DNA of 64,000 bases from Micromonospora sp. CCTCC AA 2012012. GTDB lineage: Bacteria; Actinomycetota; Actinomycetes; Mycobacteriales; Micromonosporaceae. The position numbers and the translations under genes were made by a program. Positions within the stretch are counted from its first letter, which is position 1. Each line of letters opens with the position of its first letter. The notes below the pieces were generated by a model. It saw nothing but the letters and a program-made list of their open reading frames with translations. It did not search any database and was not told where the DNA came from. Where the stretch lies: positions 1,984,001 through 2,048,000 of the forward strand of contig NZ_CP159342.1 of assembly GCF_040499845.1 (NCBI RefSeq), written 5' to 3'. Shown here in pieces: positions 63,928 through 64,000 of this stretch.

Positions 63928-64000
63928 TCTGACGATCTCGCGGCCCGCGATGCCGCGGCAGCCCTGCGCACTCTCGCCCTGGACGAGGAGCTGAAGCGCC
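63916..64000 (+). CDS. Unidentified protein, 5' end only
   Basis: Only 28 codons are in the window (MSVTSDDLAARDAAAALRTL...). The start is helical and acidic, but too short to classify. No clear ribosome site precedes the ATG, so the transcript may be leaderless. A cluster of TGTGAC repeats overlaps the start. Confidence 0.45.
   Translation, partial: MSVTSDDLAARDAAAALRTLALDEELKR

Noticed and set aside
1..64000. CRISPR arrays, transposases, integrases, tRNA or rRNA genes
   Set aside because: No regularly spaced repeats, transposase motifs, attachment sites or structured RNA genes were recognised by eye.

Overview
The window is very GC-rich, with GTG/ATG starts behind AGGAG-type ribosome binding sites and many 4-base gene overlaps. 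It looks like actinomycete chromosome; the mix of thiotemplate genes suggests the Micromonosporaceae, but that is an inference and not a marker-gene result. Two natural-product loci are present, separated by ordinary accessory genes.

Region 1 (about 1-45,600) is a large hybrid NRPS/PKS locus that continues past the left edge. A leftward series encodes a degenerate acyltransferase, a C-A-PCP protein, a four-module NRPS ending in a thioester reductase, an FAD monooxygenase, a FAAL-ACP-Cy-A(oxidase)-PCP protein and a KS-AT-ACP-Cy-A-PCP protein with a dead epimerase-like tail. Both Cy modules carry hand-read cysteine codes, so a fatty-acyl thiazole / C2 unit / thiazoline segment is predicted. To the right lie supply genes: tryptophan 2,3-dioxygenase, alanine racemase, a free ACP, a ferritin-like protein, a second FAAL, an acyl-CoA dehydrogenase, a class IV aminotransferase, a LuxR regulator, a KAS III and kynureninase. 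A palindromic element of about 25 bp recurs in four of the intergenic regions of this locus and ties the scattered operons together; it also suggests that kynureninase is near the right boundary. No thioesterase, MbtH protein, formamidase or exporter for this product is visible.

Region 2 (about 45,600-55,700) holds accessory and regulatory genes: a DUF1304 membrane protein, a rhodanese, three TetR regulators with recognisable operators, a DJ-1/SRPBCC fusion, a secreted protein of unknown function, an acetoacetate-decarboxylase-like gene with a hydrolase, a LysR-type regulator with two tandem HTH domains, and a PucR-type regulator. Several perfect hairpins act as likely terminators.

Region 3 (55,904-63,762) is a compact class II lanthipeptide cluster: precursor, LanM, and LanT with a C39 peptidase, flanked by two LysR regulators. 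The precursor has a mersacidin/lichenicidin-type leader and an unusual Tyr- and Cys-rich C-terminal tail. The last 85 bases start a gene that is cut by the window edge.
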